Shown one piece after another: positions 9,042 through 17,111 of a stretch of 64,000 nt of DNA. Numbering within the stretch: position 1 is the first letter of the stretch; each line of letters starts with the position of its first letter. Made by a program: the position numbers and the translations under genes. The notes beneath the pieces are model-generated. The model did no database searches. It was not told the DNA's origin and saw only the letters and a list, made by a program, of their open reading frames with translations. This DNA is from Caproicibacterium argilliputei (GTDB taxonomy: Bacteria > Bacillota > Clostridia > Oscillospirales > Acutalibacteraceae): NCBI RefSeq assembly GCF_029211325.2, contig NZ_CP135996.1, forward strand, positions 2,604,001 to 2,668,000. Direction: 5' to 3'.

Positions 9042-10085
9042 ATGAAAGGAAAAGGAACCCTTTTGGTCATTTTTTTAATTCTGCTGCTCGTTTTGCCCTG
9101 CCTCGCGTTGGGGAAAAACGGCGGTACCCACGGCAAAAGCGCCTCTGCCGCAAGCGCGGCACGCACCTCCGGCGCATCTTCCGCGGTTGTGTCCAAAGGC
9201 AATGCTTCCGCAGCCAGTCTGTCGTCCCCAAAAACAGCCGGCAAAACGTTTCGCATTCTGGATAAAACCAGCGGTAAGGTGCTGTCCGTGGACGAGCTGG
9301 ACTTTCTGCGCGGCACCGTTGCAACGGAAATGAGTCCGGACAGCCCGCAGGAGGCGTTGAAAGCGCAGGCAGTCGCCGCCTATACATATTACACCCGTCT
9401 GCGCCAGCAGCGCAGACAAAAACCCGAAAGCGGCCTGCAGGGCGCCGACTTTTCCTGTGAAACGGGTAAGTGGCTTATTTACGTCACCAATGCGCAGATG
9501 CAGGAGAAGTGGAAGGAAGACTATGAAAAATTTTATGCCAACCTCGCACCGGCAGTCGAAAGCGTTTATGGAAAAGCGCTGTACAGCGGCAGCAGTCTGA
9601 TTGACGCAACCTACTATGCCATCAGCAGCGGTCGGACAGAAGATGCCGCCAACGTATGGGGAGCGGCGTCGCCCTGCCTGGTTCCGGTCGCCAGTCCCGG
9701 CGATGTTTACGCATCCGGCTACCTTACCTCCGTAAAGCTGAGCAGCGCGCAGTTCCAAACCGCCGCATCCACGCTTGGCTGTTCCCTTTCCGGCGATGCC
9801 GCCGGTTGGATCGGACAGATTTCCCGCACCGACTCCGGTACAGTTACTTCCATGCCGCTCGGCGGCAAACCTGTCACCGGCAACCAAGCCCGCACGGCGT
9901 TTGGCCTGCGTTCCGCGAACTTCACGGTAACCTACGCCGGCGGCACCTTCACCTTTACTGTAAAAGGCTACGGCCATGGGGTTGGCATGAGCCAGACCGG
10001 CGCTGTTTCGCTTGCAAAGCAAGGGGAAACCTATACGCAGATTCTCTCCTGGTACTATCCGGGTTCTACCCTGCGCGCGGTGTAA
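9042..10085 (+). CDS. spoIID: SpoIID-family peptidoglycan lytic protein
   Basis: SpoIID cleaves glycan strands after the stem peptides are removed and drives forespore engulfment with SpoIIP and SpoIIM. The 347-residue product has an N-terminal membrane anchor (about 5-23), an Ala/Ser-rich linker to about 65, then the SpoIID/LytB domain. The catalytic glutamate lies in VATEMSPDSPQEALKAQAVA, close to the Bacillus motif, and the domain ends with GYGHGVGMSQTGAVSLAKQG and ILSWYYPGSTL. The length matches Bacillus SpoIID. AAGGGAG lies 10 nt before the ATG. It stands alone, divergent from gltA and convergent with the next gene. A vegetative SpoIID/LytB paralogue is the alternative. Confidence 0.88.
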   Translation: MKGKGTLLVIFLILLLVLPCLALGKNGGTHGKSASAASAARTSGASSAVVSKGNASAASLSSPKTAGKTFRILDKTSGKVLSVDELDFLRGTVATEMSPDSPQEALKAQAVAAYTYYTRLRQQRRQKPESGLQGADFSCETGKWLIYVTNAQMQEKWKEDYEKFYANLAPAVESVYGKALYSGSSLIDATYYAISSGRTEDAANVWGAASPCLVPVASPGDVYASGYLTSVKLSSAQFQTAASTLGCSLSGDAAGWIGQISRTDSGTVTSMPLGGKPVTGNQARTAFGLRSANFTVTYAGGTFTFTVKGYGHGVGMSQTGAVSLAKQGETYTQILSWYYPGSTLRAV

Positions 10086-10093
10086 AGCACCGG

Positions 10094-11818
10094 TCAGCCG
10101 CTGAAGGTATTCGCATAGGCAAAGTAGGTAATGCCGTTCTTGGCTGTGAAAATGCCGTTTACCTTCGGATTGCGCAGGCTGATGGTCGGCATATAGAAAA
10201 GTGGTGTGGCGGGCGCCTCCTCTACCAAGCGTGTTTCCGCCGCGTGCAGCGCCTGAAAACGTGCTGCGCTTGCTGTGCTGCTTTGATAAGACTTTTCCAT
10301 CTGCTTTGTAAAAGCGGAATCGCTCCAGCCAGTGATGTTGCAGCCGCTTCCCGATGTGAACTTGTCAAGAATTGCCGCAGGGTCACGGTAAGCGGCCGTC
10401 AAACTGCCGAGGGTAACCTGCACATTGCCTTTGCGGCAGTTGTCCAAATAGGTACTGTACGGCTGCTGCTCCACCTTGCAGTTGATGCCTAGCTTTGCTT
10501 TCCACATTCCTGCCACGGCATTGGCGACGGTACTGTACAACGTGGAAATGGGAACGGTGATCGTCACCTCCGGAAAGCCCTTGCCGTTTGCATAGCCTGC
10601 CTGCTCCAGCAGTGTTTCGGCGCGCTGCGCGCTTTCCGGATATGTTTCTGCGGTGACCTCGTAAAAGGAACCGCCTTTGGTGCGGAAGTCACCTTTGCCG
10701 CCGGCATCCGCGAAGCCTGTCGGCACAAACGCGGAAGCCGCCGTGAAGCGCATTCCGGTTGTGGAAACCGCAAGCGCATCCCGGTCAATTGCCAAAGAAA
10801 GCGCCTTGCGCACCTGCACATCGGACAGCGCCGCGTTTTTCGTGTTGAACTGCAGGCAGACCGTTGTGGCTGTCTGTGCCGCATTCAAGTCCCCGCGCTC
10901 GCGAATCCGCGCATAATACTGCACCGGCAGCGGATACGCAAATTCGCACTCGTTGTTGTCATACGCAGAAAGGCGGGAATTGTCGTCCTCTGCCAGCGTG
11001 CAGTTGAGCTTCTGCGCCTTCACCGCCGCTTGATTGTAGTACGTCGTACTGCGTTCAAACGTGATGTTGGACTTGATGTTCCACTGCGTCAGCTTCATGG
11101 GGCCGTTACACACGAATGTGTCCGGACTGCGCGACCAGTTCTGCTTGCTCACCACGTCCTCGCGCAAGGGCATAAAAATCGGCTGTACCAAAAGCTGTGA
11201 GAAAAAATCACACGGTGCGGCAAGCGTCACCTGCAGGGTATGCGCATCTTTCGCAGTCACGCCGAGCGCCTTAACGTCCGTTTGGGTACCATTCAGTATG
11301 GCGGTGCCATTTTGTATATATGCAAATAATTCTTTTTTTTCCGCATTCTGCAGCAAAATATTGCGCTGCCATGCATACACGAAATCATTTGCCGTTACAG
11401 ACTTTCCGTCTGACCACTTGGCGTCCTGCCGAAGGGTGAACGTCCAGGTCTTTTTGTCTTTAGAACTAACCGCCTTTTCTGCCTGTCCCAGTACGACGTT
11501 GCCGCTTTCATCAATTTTGTACAGGCCCTCAAATGTGGCGGCACAGTAAGCATCCGTGTCCGCGCCGGTGCTGTATGCGGGGTCCAGCGACTGCGGCTCC
11601 GGCCCGATGCTGACATCCAGCGCCGTCTGCGATGCATATGCACGGTCCGCCGGCTGGCTGGAAGCCGCCGAAGACACCGTTTTCGCAGTGGACGCTTTCG
11701 ATGACGCCGTCGAAGACGGTGCGGTGGAAACTGTACCGGGCGCCGACTCGCCGCAGGAAGTCAGCATACCGGCCGTCAATGCAGCAGCCAAAAGCATGGC
11801 TGTAAATTTTATTTTCAT
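10094..11818 (-). CDS. Oligopeptide ABC transporter substrate-binding lipoprotein (OppA family)
   Basis: Extracytoplasmic solute-binding protein (SBP_bac_5) of 574 residues, likely for peptides. A lipoprotein signal ends at LTSC (Cys about 22), followed by a Ser/Ala/Thr-rich linker to about 65. The mature part contains SIGPEPQSLDPAYSTG, FTLRQDAKWSDGKSVTANDFVYAW and KALSLAIDRDAL, all standard for the family. GGAGG lies 8 nt before the ATG. No permease or ATPase genes are nearby, so this is an orphan binding protein. It sits 41 nt downstream of the half Enzyme I gene and is probably in the same transcript. Substrate cannot be inferred. Confidence 0.92.
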   Translation of the reverse strand: MKIKFTAMLLAAALTAGMLTSCGESAPGTVSTAPSSTASSKASTAKTVSSAASSQPADRAYASQTALDVSIGPEPQSLDPAYSTGADTDAYCAATFEGLYKIDESGNVVLGQAEKAVSSKDKKTWTFTLRQDAKWSDGKSVTANDFVYAWQRNILLQNAEKKELFAYIQNGTAILNGTQTDVKALGVTAKDAHTLQVTLAAPCDFFSQLLVQPIFMPLREDVVSKQNWSRSPDTFVCNGPMKLTQWNIKSNITFERSTTYYNQAAVKAQKLNCTLAEDDNSRLSAYDNNECEFAYPLPVQYYARIRERGDLNAAQTATTVCLQFNTKNAALSDVQVRKALSLAIDRDALAVSTTGMRFTAASAFVPTGFADAGGKGDFRTKGGSFYEVTAETYPESAQRAETLLEQAGYANGKGFPEVTITVPISTLYSTVANAVAGMWKAKLGINCKVEQQPYSTYLDNCRKGNVQVTLGSLTAAYRDPAAILDKFTSGSGCNITGWSDSAFTKQMEKSYQSSTASAARFQALHAAETRLVEEAPATPLFYMPTISLRNPKVNGIFTAKNGITYFAYANTFSG

Positions 11819-11859
11819 CTATCCGTTCCTCCAAGATGCGGGCGGCAGACGCCCCCGCT

Positions 11860-12621
11860 TTATGGTTCGGTTTTGCCGCCGATGCGCTTTTGAAACAGCG
11901 CTCGTACTTCCGGAGAGGGGTTCACATAAACCCGACCCTCGTCGCCGTCCACAAGCAATTCTCCGCCGGGCTGCAGCTCCCGAAACGCCGCGCCCAATGC
12001 AGTTACCGCAGGCAGACCCATGCTGCGTGCCAACAGGGTGCTGTGCGAAGTGGAGCTGCCATACTGCTCGACCAAGCCCAGAATGCGACCTTGGTTCGAC
12101 TGCACCACCTCGCTGGGAAGCGCGTGCGCCAAACAAAGCACCGCTGGCTCCGTCAGGTAATCCTCCACGGCGGGAATCATGCAGCAGCCGCGGTTCAGGC
12201 ACTTGAGCAGGCGGTGGCAGATGTCCAGCATATCCTCGCTGCGCGCGCGCATATACTCATCTTCCATTTCAGCAAAGGTGCGGTACAGCTTGTTTCCGTT
12301 GTACCACACGGCATACTCCGCCGTCCAGCGGTTCTGCATAATGCTGTCTAAAATCGCCTGCTGAAAGCCCTCATCCTCCAACATAATGATGTGAATTTGA
12401 AAAATCAGCGAGTCCCGGCTGCCAATGCGGCGGCAGGCACTGCGGTAGATTTCCTCAATCTCCTGCTTGGCGCAGGCGCGCGCTTTCTGCAGGCGTACCA
12501 ACTCCTGTGCGGGGTCAGCGGCATACTGCTTTTGCATTGCCGGTTTTTTCCGCACAGGCAGAATACACGCCGTGCCAGCTGCAACTCCGCCGGATGCCGG
12601 CGTTCCCTGCAAAATCCGCAT
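11860..12621 (-). CDS. Stand-alone N-terminal half of PTS Enzyme I (PEP-utilising, no PEP-binding domain)
   Basis: Only 253 residues against about 570 for PtsI. It carries the N-terminal helical region (LQGTPASGGVAAGTA, then helices to about 145) and the swivelling phosphohistidine domain with EQYGSSTSHSTLLARSMGLPAV. His193 aligns with the active-site His189 of E. coli Enzyme I. The TIM-barrel PEP-binding and dimerisation half is absent, and the 41 nt downstream do not restore it. The frame is intact, has its own promoter (12648-12676) and an AGGTGA ribosome site, so it is not an obvious pseudogene. It cannot autophosphorylate from PEP as it stands; it may accept phosphate from HPr or act as a regulator. 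Function unknown. Confidence 0.8.
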   Translation of the reverse strand: MRILQGTPASGGVAAGTACILPVRKKPAMQKQYAADPAQELVRLQKARACAKQEIEEIYRSACRRIGSRDSLIFQIHIIMLEDEGFQQAILDSIMQNRWTAEYAVWYNGNKLYRTFAEMEDEYMRARSEDMLDICHRLLKCLNRGCCMIPAVEDYLTEPAVLCLAHALPSEVVQSNQGRILGLVEQYGSSTSHSTLLARSMGLPAVTALGAAFRELQPGGELLVDGDEGRVYVNPSPEVRALFQKRIGGKTEP

Positions 12622-12647
12622 ACGCTCACCTGCCTTTCGCCTTATCT

Positions 12648-12676
12648 ATTTTACCTGTTTTACACGCAATTTACAA
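12648..12676 (-). promoter_or_regulatory. Sigma-A-type promoter of the half-EI/oppA-like pair
   Basis: Minus strand TTGTAA (12671-12676), 17-nt spacer, TAAAAT (12648-12653), about 27 nt before the ATG. It begins just after the terminator of the S-layer-like gene. Confidence 0.7.
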
Positions 12677-12687
12677 GCGAATTTACG

Positions 12688-12722
12688 AAAAGCCCCCGCA
12701 TTCCGAAGAAGCGGGGGCTTTT
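12688..12722 (-). terminator. Intrinsic terminator of the S-layer-like gene
   Basis: AAAAGCCCCCGC (12688-12699) pairs with GCGGGGGCTTTT (12711-12722), a perfect 12-bp stem ending in a T run on the minus strand. It lies 105 nt after the stop codon. Confidence 0.9.
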
Positions 12723-12735
12723 CGCCAAACACCAA

Positions 12736-12766
12736 GCGGCGGCGCCGGAAAAACCGGTGCCGCCGC
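12736..12766 (-). repeat. GC-rich hairpin between the S-layer-like stop codon and its terminator
   Basis: GCGGCGGCGCCGG (12736-12748) faces CCGGTGCCGCCGC (12754-12766) across AAAAA, a 13-bp stem with one mismatch (a G-T pair on one strand). It has no T run, so it is not a second terminator; a role in protecting the 3' end of an abundant mRNA is a guess. Confidence 0.6.
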
Positions 12767-12827
12767 CACGCAAATACAACTACACTTATTTTGTTGAGAT
12801 TTGTTTTAATTTAGGTTGTTTACAAAC

Positions 12828-15572
12828 TTACTTTACTGTTACAGCAAAGACCTTGTACTTCACGCCGTTGATGTCGCAGTACACGCCATACTTGCCAGCC
12901 TTGTTTGCCTTGATGGTGGCAGTAACGGTACCGTCAGCATTCTTTGTGAAGCCCCAAGTGGACAGAGCCGCATCATTTGCTGTGTTGAAAGCGAAGTCCT
13001 TAATGGTTGTGTCAGCATTCGGGGTAATCTTGAACTGATACTTGCTGCCGGCCTTCATAGCGAAGTCAACAGTGGTGTCAGAAGTGAAGGGGCGGTCAAC
13101 AATTTCGACCTGGAAAATCTTCTGACCGTTTGCATAAACGCCAACCTTGTCGCCGACCTTGCCGTTTGCATAGATGTAGTACTTACCAGCAGTGCCGTTC
13201 CATGGGTCATAAGTGCCAGTTTCAGCAACTTTGCCGTTGCCTGTGCCGTACTTCAGGTCAGCAGCAGTAATGCCAGCCTTGTCAGCAGAGAAGTCAACAG
13301 TTGCATAGGTGGACTGTGTCATCTTAACAACGGTATCAGCTGTGACAGCCTTTGCTTCTGTGTCGCCGAGGTTCTGAACCTTTGTGGTCAGGACCGGAGC
13401 CTGCTCTGCTGTCAAAGTAATCTGAGCATCCTGAGAGCTCAGAGTTGTGCCAAACGGTTTGTAGACTGTGCCGTCTTTGTTTACCAGTGTAGCTGTAACA
13501 ACAACGTTGTTGGAACCGTTGATATTTGCAGCTGTATAACCGGTGGACTTCACTGCGCAGGACAGGGAATCAGCAGAAGGAGTCAAGGAAACAGAATCCT
13601 TGCTAGCAGTCCATTTGACAGATACGCCAGTCGGCAAAGACAGGTTCGGTACAGTGGAAGCCTTAAGAGTAGCAGAAGAGCCATCACCAATGGCAACATC
13701 TGCGTTGTCAAGAAGAATGCCCTGCAATTCTGCAGCCTTTACAACGTAATTGTAAACATTCTTGCCTACATTTGCACTCTCAACTGTTGTAAAGCCAGGC
13801 ATATTGAATGCACCGGAACTTGCATAGTTAGTAGTATACAGAACGCTACCAACTGTAGCATTTGTTACAGTCAGGTTCAAGTGAGTGTTAATCTGACCAT
13901 TTGCAGCAATTGTGAAGCTGTTTGCAGGAATGATGATTGTGCCAGTGCCATCCGGAGAAGCCTGTGTGTAAATAGACTTAGCATTCAGCTTTCCGTTAAC
14001 TTTCACAATGCTGGTATCAGCAGAATTATCGCCGCAAGCATCGCTCGCTGTGCCAACAGTACCTGTTGCAATAGCACCAGTTGTCAACTCCGCACCTGCA
14101 TTAACAGTAACACGACCAATGTTCTTCAGGTCACCAGTAGTAAATTTGCCAGCGGTTAAAGCAAAGGAAGCATCAAACGGGCAATCTGCAAATGCACCCT
14201 GTGTGCCGGAAATCGTGCCAAGAGTCAAAGTCTTCGCATCAGAAGTTGTGGTTACAGAAACAGCACCGCTCGCGGTTACGTTTCCAATTGTGACAAGACC
14301 CTGAGCAGCTTCGTCGGCATCCTGAGTTGTTACAACTGTCAGGTTCTTTGTGGAGATATTTCCCAAAGAGATTGTGCCGTATTTTCCGTTCACAGGATCT
14401 ACCGAGCCAGTAGCGGTAACTGCAGTTGCACCTGTAATGTCGCCAACCTTAACTGTAGGAGCAGTGGTTCTGGTTGTAGCATTGTCGACATCAGTAGTTA
14501 CGTTAGTAGCACCTGTAATGCTGGCAACAGTACCGTCCTGAAGTGCAACATCACCTGCGCCAGAGACAGCGCCAACAAGGGCATCCTCGTCAACAGTCAG
14601 CTTATGGCTGTTCAGTTTAACCGCAACATTAGTCAGGTTATAGTCATCATCGGCTGTTACGTTGTTAGTGGCAGTCTCCTGACCAAAGCTTCTTACACCA
14701 TTGAACTCTGCATCAGCAGACAAAGTGTAAGTGTTATCAACAGTCAGTGTTGCAGGAACAGCAGTTGCATCCTTATCGCCATGCACATATGCAGTAATTG
14801 TAGTTGCACCAGTTTTCACTGCGGAAGCCGGCTGTGCTGCCACGGTAACGGCAGCGGCATTAGATACTGTTGTTACTGTCTTCTGAGTATCCGCCGGGTC
14901 TACAAGCGGAATATTCGAATTGCCAGTAGCAAAATCATATCCACTTGCTGCTTCATATGTAGCTTGTGCATCCGAACCTGCCTTTACAGTATAAACGCCA
15001 AATTCTTTTGTCTGGTTGAAAGAAGCAGTAACATCAGAATCAACATAAGTACCCGCTGTCATTGTAGCATCCGTAGGAAGTACCAATGCAGCATTGTTTG
15101 CGTAAACATAAACATTGACTGTCATTTTTACGCTAGTTGCTTTATATTGTGCTGTCTGATTGTGCTTGCCTGTCTCAATTTTTCCAAAATCGGCAGTGCC
15201 ATAAGCAGTGAAAGTAACTTTCTTATTGGCTTTGCCCAGTTTTACTTCACCGGTCGTATTATTGACTGTTGCGACATTATTATCAGAAGATACCCAGTTA
15301 TACTTGTCATTGGCGTTCTGATTAGCGTTTACATCAACACTCTCTTTGTTGTCGCCAATGTTAATGGTTGCACCATCAACAATTTTTGTAGGCAGTGTGA
15401 AAGTATTGGCAGCACCAGCTGTTGAATCATAAACTGCTGCAATATCTTGTGCTGTTGTGGAAATAGTGGGCGTTGTTGCTGCAAAAGCGGAGCTGGTGCT
15501 CATTGCAAAAGCGCTGGTGACCATCGCAGCGGAAAGCGCGATGGCAGCGATTCTGCTCATTTTTTTGTTCAT
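12828..15572 (-). CDS. Secreted S-layer-like surface protein, novel architecture
   Basis: A 914-residue exported protein. The signal peptide MNKKMSRIAAIALSAAMVTS continues to a likely cleavage at SAFA-AT (after about 31). The mature chain is rich in Thr, Ala, Val, Asn and Asp, has almost no Cys, and is nearly all predicted beta. A Big2-like Ig segment lies near 85-125 (YNWVSSDNNVATVNNTTGEV). Residues about 330-500 have a repetitive beta-helix look (VTIGNVTASGAVSVTT, LTLGTISG). The C-terminus looks like another Ig-like fold ending in KVFAVTVK. No SLH domain, LPXTG or CWB2 repeat is visible, so anchoring is unknown. A consensus promoter, long leader, AAGGAGG site and strong terminator suggest high expression. 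GC appears lower than in neighbours. Confidence 0.8.
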   Translation of the reverse strand: MNKKMSRIAAIALSAAMVTSAFAMSTSSAFAATTPTISTTAQDIAAVYDSTAGAANTFTLPTKIVDGATINIGDNKESVDVNANQNANDKYNWVSSDNNVATVNNTTGEVKLGKANKKVTFTAYGTADFGKIETGKHNQTAQYKATSVKMTVNVYVYANNAALVLPTDATMTAGTYVDSDVTASFNQTKEFGVYTVKAGSDAQATYEAASGYDFATGNSNIPLVDPADTQKTVTTVSNAAAVTVAAQPASAVKTGATTITAYVHGDKDATAVPATLTVDNTYTLSADAEFNGVRSFGQETATNNVTADDDYNLTNVAVKLNSHKLTVDEDALVGAVSGAGDVALQDGTVASITGATNVTTDVDNATTRTTAPTVKVGDITGATAVTATGSVDPVNGKYGTISLGNISTKNLTVVTTQDADEAAQGLVTIGNVTASGAVSVTTTSDAKTLTLGTISGTQGAFADCPFDASFALTAGKFTTGDLKNIGRVTVNAGAELTTGAIATGTVGTASDACGDNSADTSIVKVNGKLNAKSIYTQASPDGTGTIIIPANSFTIAANGQINTHLNLTVTNATVGSVLYTTNYASSGAFNMPGFTTVESANVGKNVYNYVVKAAELQGILLDNADVAIGDGSSATLKASTVPNLSLPTGVSVKWTASKDSVSLTPSADSLSCAVKSTGYTAANINGSNNVVVTATLVNKDGTVYKPFGTTLSSQDAQITLTAEQAPVLTTKVQNLGDTEAKAVTADTVVKMTQSTYATVDFSADKAGITAADLKYGTGNGKVAETGTYDPWNGTAGKYYIYANGKVGDKVGVYANGQKIFQVEIVDRPFTSDTTVDFAMKAGSKYQFKITPNADTTIKDFAFNTANDAALSTWGFTKNADGTVTATIKANKAGKYGVYCDINGVKYKVFAVTVK

Positions 15573-15714
15573 CCTTTTTGTCCTCCTTAAAATAATTGTG
15601 CGTATTTGCGCGTGCTATGAGAGTGAAACAGCATGACAGCACCCCACTTTAGAAAAAGGCCCGGCGCAAAGCCGCCGGAAACGGCTGTTTCCACAGGTGC
15701 TGCCAATTCGTTTA
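15573..15714 (-). promoter_or_regulatory. Long structured 5' leader of the S-layer-like mRNA
   Basis: From the predicted start (about 15713) to the ATG is about 140 nt. Two short inverted repeats overlap by two bases: CCGGCG/CGCCGG (15661-15678) and GGAAAC/GTTTCC (15677-15692). AAGGAGG sits 8 nt before the ATG. Long hairpin-bearing leaders that prolong mRNA life are known for S-layer genes of other bacteria; that role here is inference. Confidence 0.55.
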
Positions 15715-15719
15715 AGAAG

Positions 15720-15748
15720 ATTATATGATAATGAATTGGTAAAGTCAA
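15720..15748 (-). promoter_or_regulatory. Near-perfect sigma-A promoter of the S-layer-like gene
   Basis: Minus strand TTGACT (15743-15748), 17-nt spacer, TATAAT (15720-15725). One of the best consensus matches in the window, consistent with a highly made surface protein. Confidence 0.85.
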
Positions 15749-15818
15749 GTGCATGTGCCGAGAATTGCAAAGATTTATTTAAAAAAATCTCACAAAAAAT
15801 TTATAAAAAGAAGAACAA

Positions 15819-17111
15819 TTACCACAATTTGCTCTCCTGCGCGCCGGTGTCACACACGCAGCCGCGCGCCTGTGTGCCCACCACACGGATGCCACAAAGC
15901 GGCTCGCCGCGGCGGTTGCCGGGGCAGCGCAGTGCCAGGCCGCCGCTGTCCCAGCAAAGCGCCGTGCGGTTGCAGCAGCCGCCGCCTGCCTGCAGAAAGG
16001 CGCAGTTGGAAACGGTGCAGTGCTTCATGGCGGGCATGGCGGCCCACTCCGCGGCGATACAGCGCGCGCCATCGGGGGCTTCACCGCAGGAAAGCAGCAC
16101 GTGCGCGGCGGAAAGCCCCAGCAGCACCGGCGAAACCGCGCTGTGCGTGCCGTGGTGCGGCGCTTTCACGGCATAGTAATCATGGTACAGAAGCGGCTCT
16201 ACCGCGGCAATGGTTTCGGGCGTAGCGTCGCCGGTCATTAAAACATCGTCGGTACTGCCGCTTTCCGTACGCACATTTTGAAACACAAGGGAAGCGGCAT
16301 TCACCTGCCGGCTGTACGCTTCGCGCACCGACTGGCTTTCCAGCAGGGCACAAACCTCGGCGGCGGCAGGCAGACACGCCAGCGCGGGGGCAAGGGCGTC
16401 AATGCGGTCAAGCACCGCCAGCGCGGCGGCGGCGTCTGCACTCTGCACCGGGCACTGCGTGCAAAGCCGGGTATACAAATTGCAAAAAGTATAGAAATCA
16501 TCCAGAAAATCCTGCAGCAAATCCGCACCCGGCTGTTCCGGCTGCTCCACATAGCGGTGCAGGCGCTCCACCGCGTCCGCGAAGCCCTCGTCAAAGGGGT
16601 AGTCCTGCCGCGGCGGCCACAGGCACTCGAACGTCACGCCGCCGGAAACGAAGCAGTCCCCCTGCCCCAGCGCATAGGCGGTGCCTTGCTGTGTCTGGCG
16701 CAGCACACGGGAAAAGGACTTGAGCGCGCCGGTGCTGACCTGACCGCAGAAGCCCTGCCGCGGCAAAAACACATACGCAAATAAAGCAAATTCGAGCAGC
16801 AGCGGCAGGCCGCGCTCATCGCAGGGGGAGCAGGGCAGGTACAGCTCCTCAAAATAGTTCGGCTGCGCGTCCAGAATATCCCACAGGCCGCAGGCGTGGT
16901 CGCGGTGATAATGCGTCAGCAAAAAAGCCCGATGGGCAACGCCGCTGTAGCGTGCCGTCAGGCTTTTCTGCGCATATTCTTTAAAGTTCCGCGCGCCTTC
17001 GCGAATCACGGTGTTGAGGCTGCCGCAGTCCACCATCAGCAGGCTATTGGAATCGGTGCCCAGAACCACACATTCGCCGTACTCAACATTATGTAAATCA
17101 ATCCAACGCAT
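15819..17111 (-). CDS. Metallo-beta-lactamase-fold protein, ComEC-like hydrolase domain
   Basis: A 430-residue MBL-fold protein without signal peptide or membrane segments. The metal site is at residues 67-72 (HYHRDH, within FLLTHYHRDHACGL), with VLMTGDATPET and VKAPHHGTHSAV further on, the pattern of the ComEC/Rec2 hydrolase domain. A helical insert of about 150 residues splits the fold. The last 60 residues are Cys-rich (GGGCCNRTALC and CVCDTG). The ATG at 17109-17111 lies 8 nt from AAAGGA; its first 14 nt overlap the end of the MORN gene, so the two are translationally linked. Substrate unknown. A regulatory nuclease or phosphodiesterase is possible, but nothing in the sequence decides it. 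Confidence 0.75.
   Translation of the reverse strand: MRWIDLHNVEYGECVVLGTDSNSLLMVDCGSLNTVIREGARNFKEYAQKSLTARYSGVAHRAFLLTHYHRDHACGLWDILDAQPNYFEELYLPCSPCDERGLPLLLEFALFAYVFLPRQGFCGQVSTGALKSFSRVLRQTQQGTAYALGQGDCFVSGGVTFECLWPPRQDYPFDEGFADAVERLHRYVEQPEQPGADLLQDFLDDFYTFCNLYTRLCTQCPVQSADAAAALAVLDRIDALAPALACLPAAAEVCALLESQSVREAYSRQVNAASLVFQNVRTESGSTDDVLMTGDATPETIAAVEPLLYHDYYAVKAPHHGTHSAVSPVLLGLSAAHVLLSCGEAPDGARCIAAEWAAMPAMKHCTVSNCAFLQAGGGCCNRTALCWDSGGLALRCPGNRRGEPLCGIRVVGTQARGCVCDTGAQESKLW

Noticed and set aside
12816..14159. 447-codon plus-strand frame opposite the S-layer-like gene
   Set aside because: Cys- and Ser-rich translation typical of antisense reading of Thr/Ala/Val codons; no start signal, and the minus-strand gene has signal peptide, promoter and terminator.
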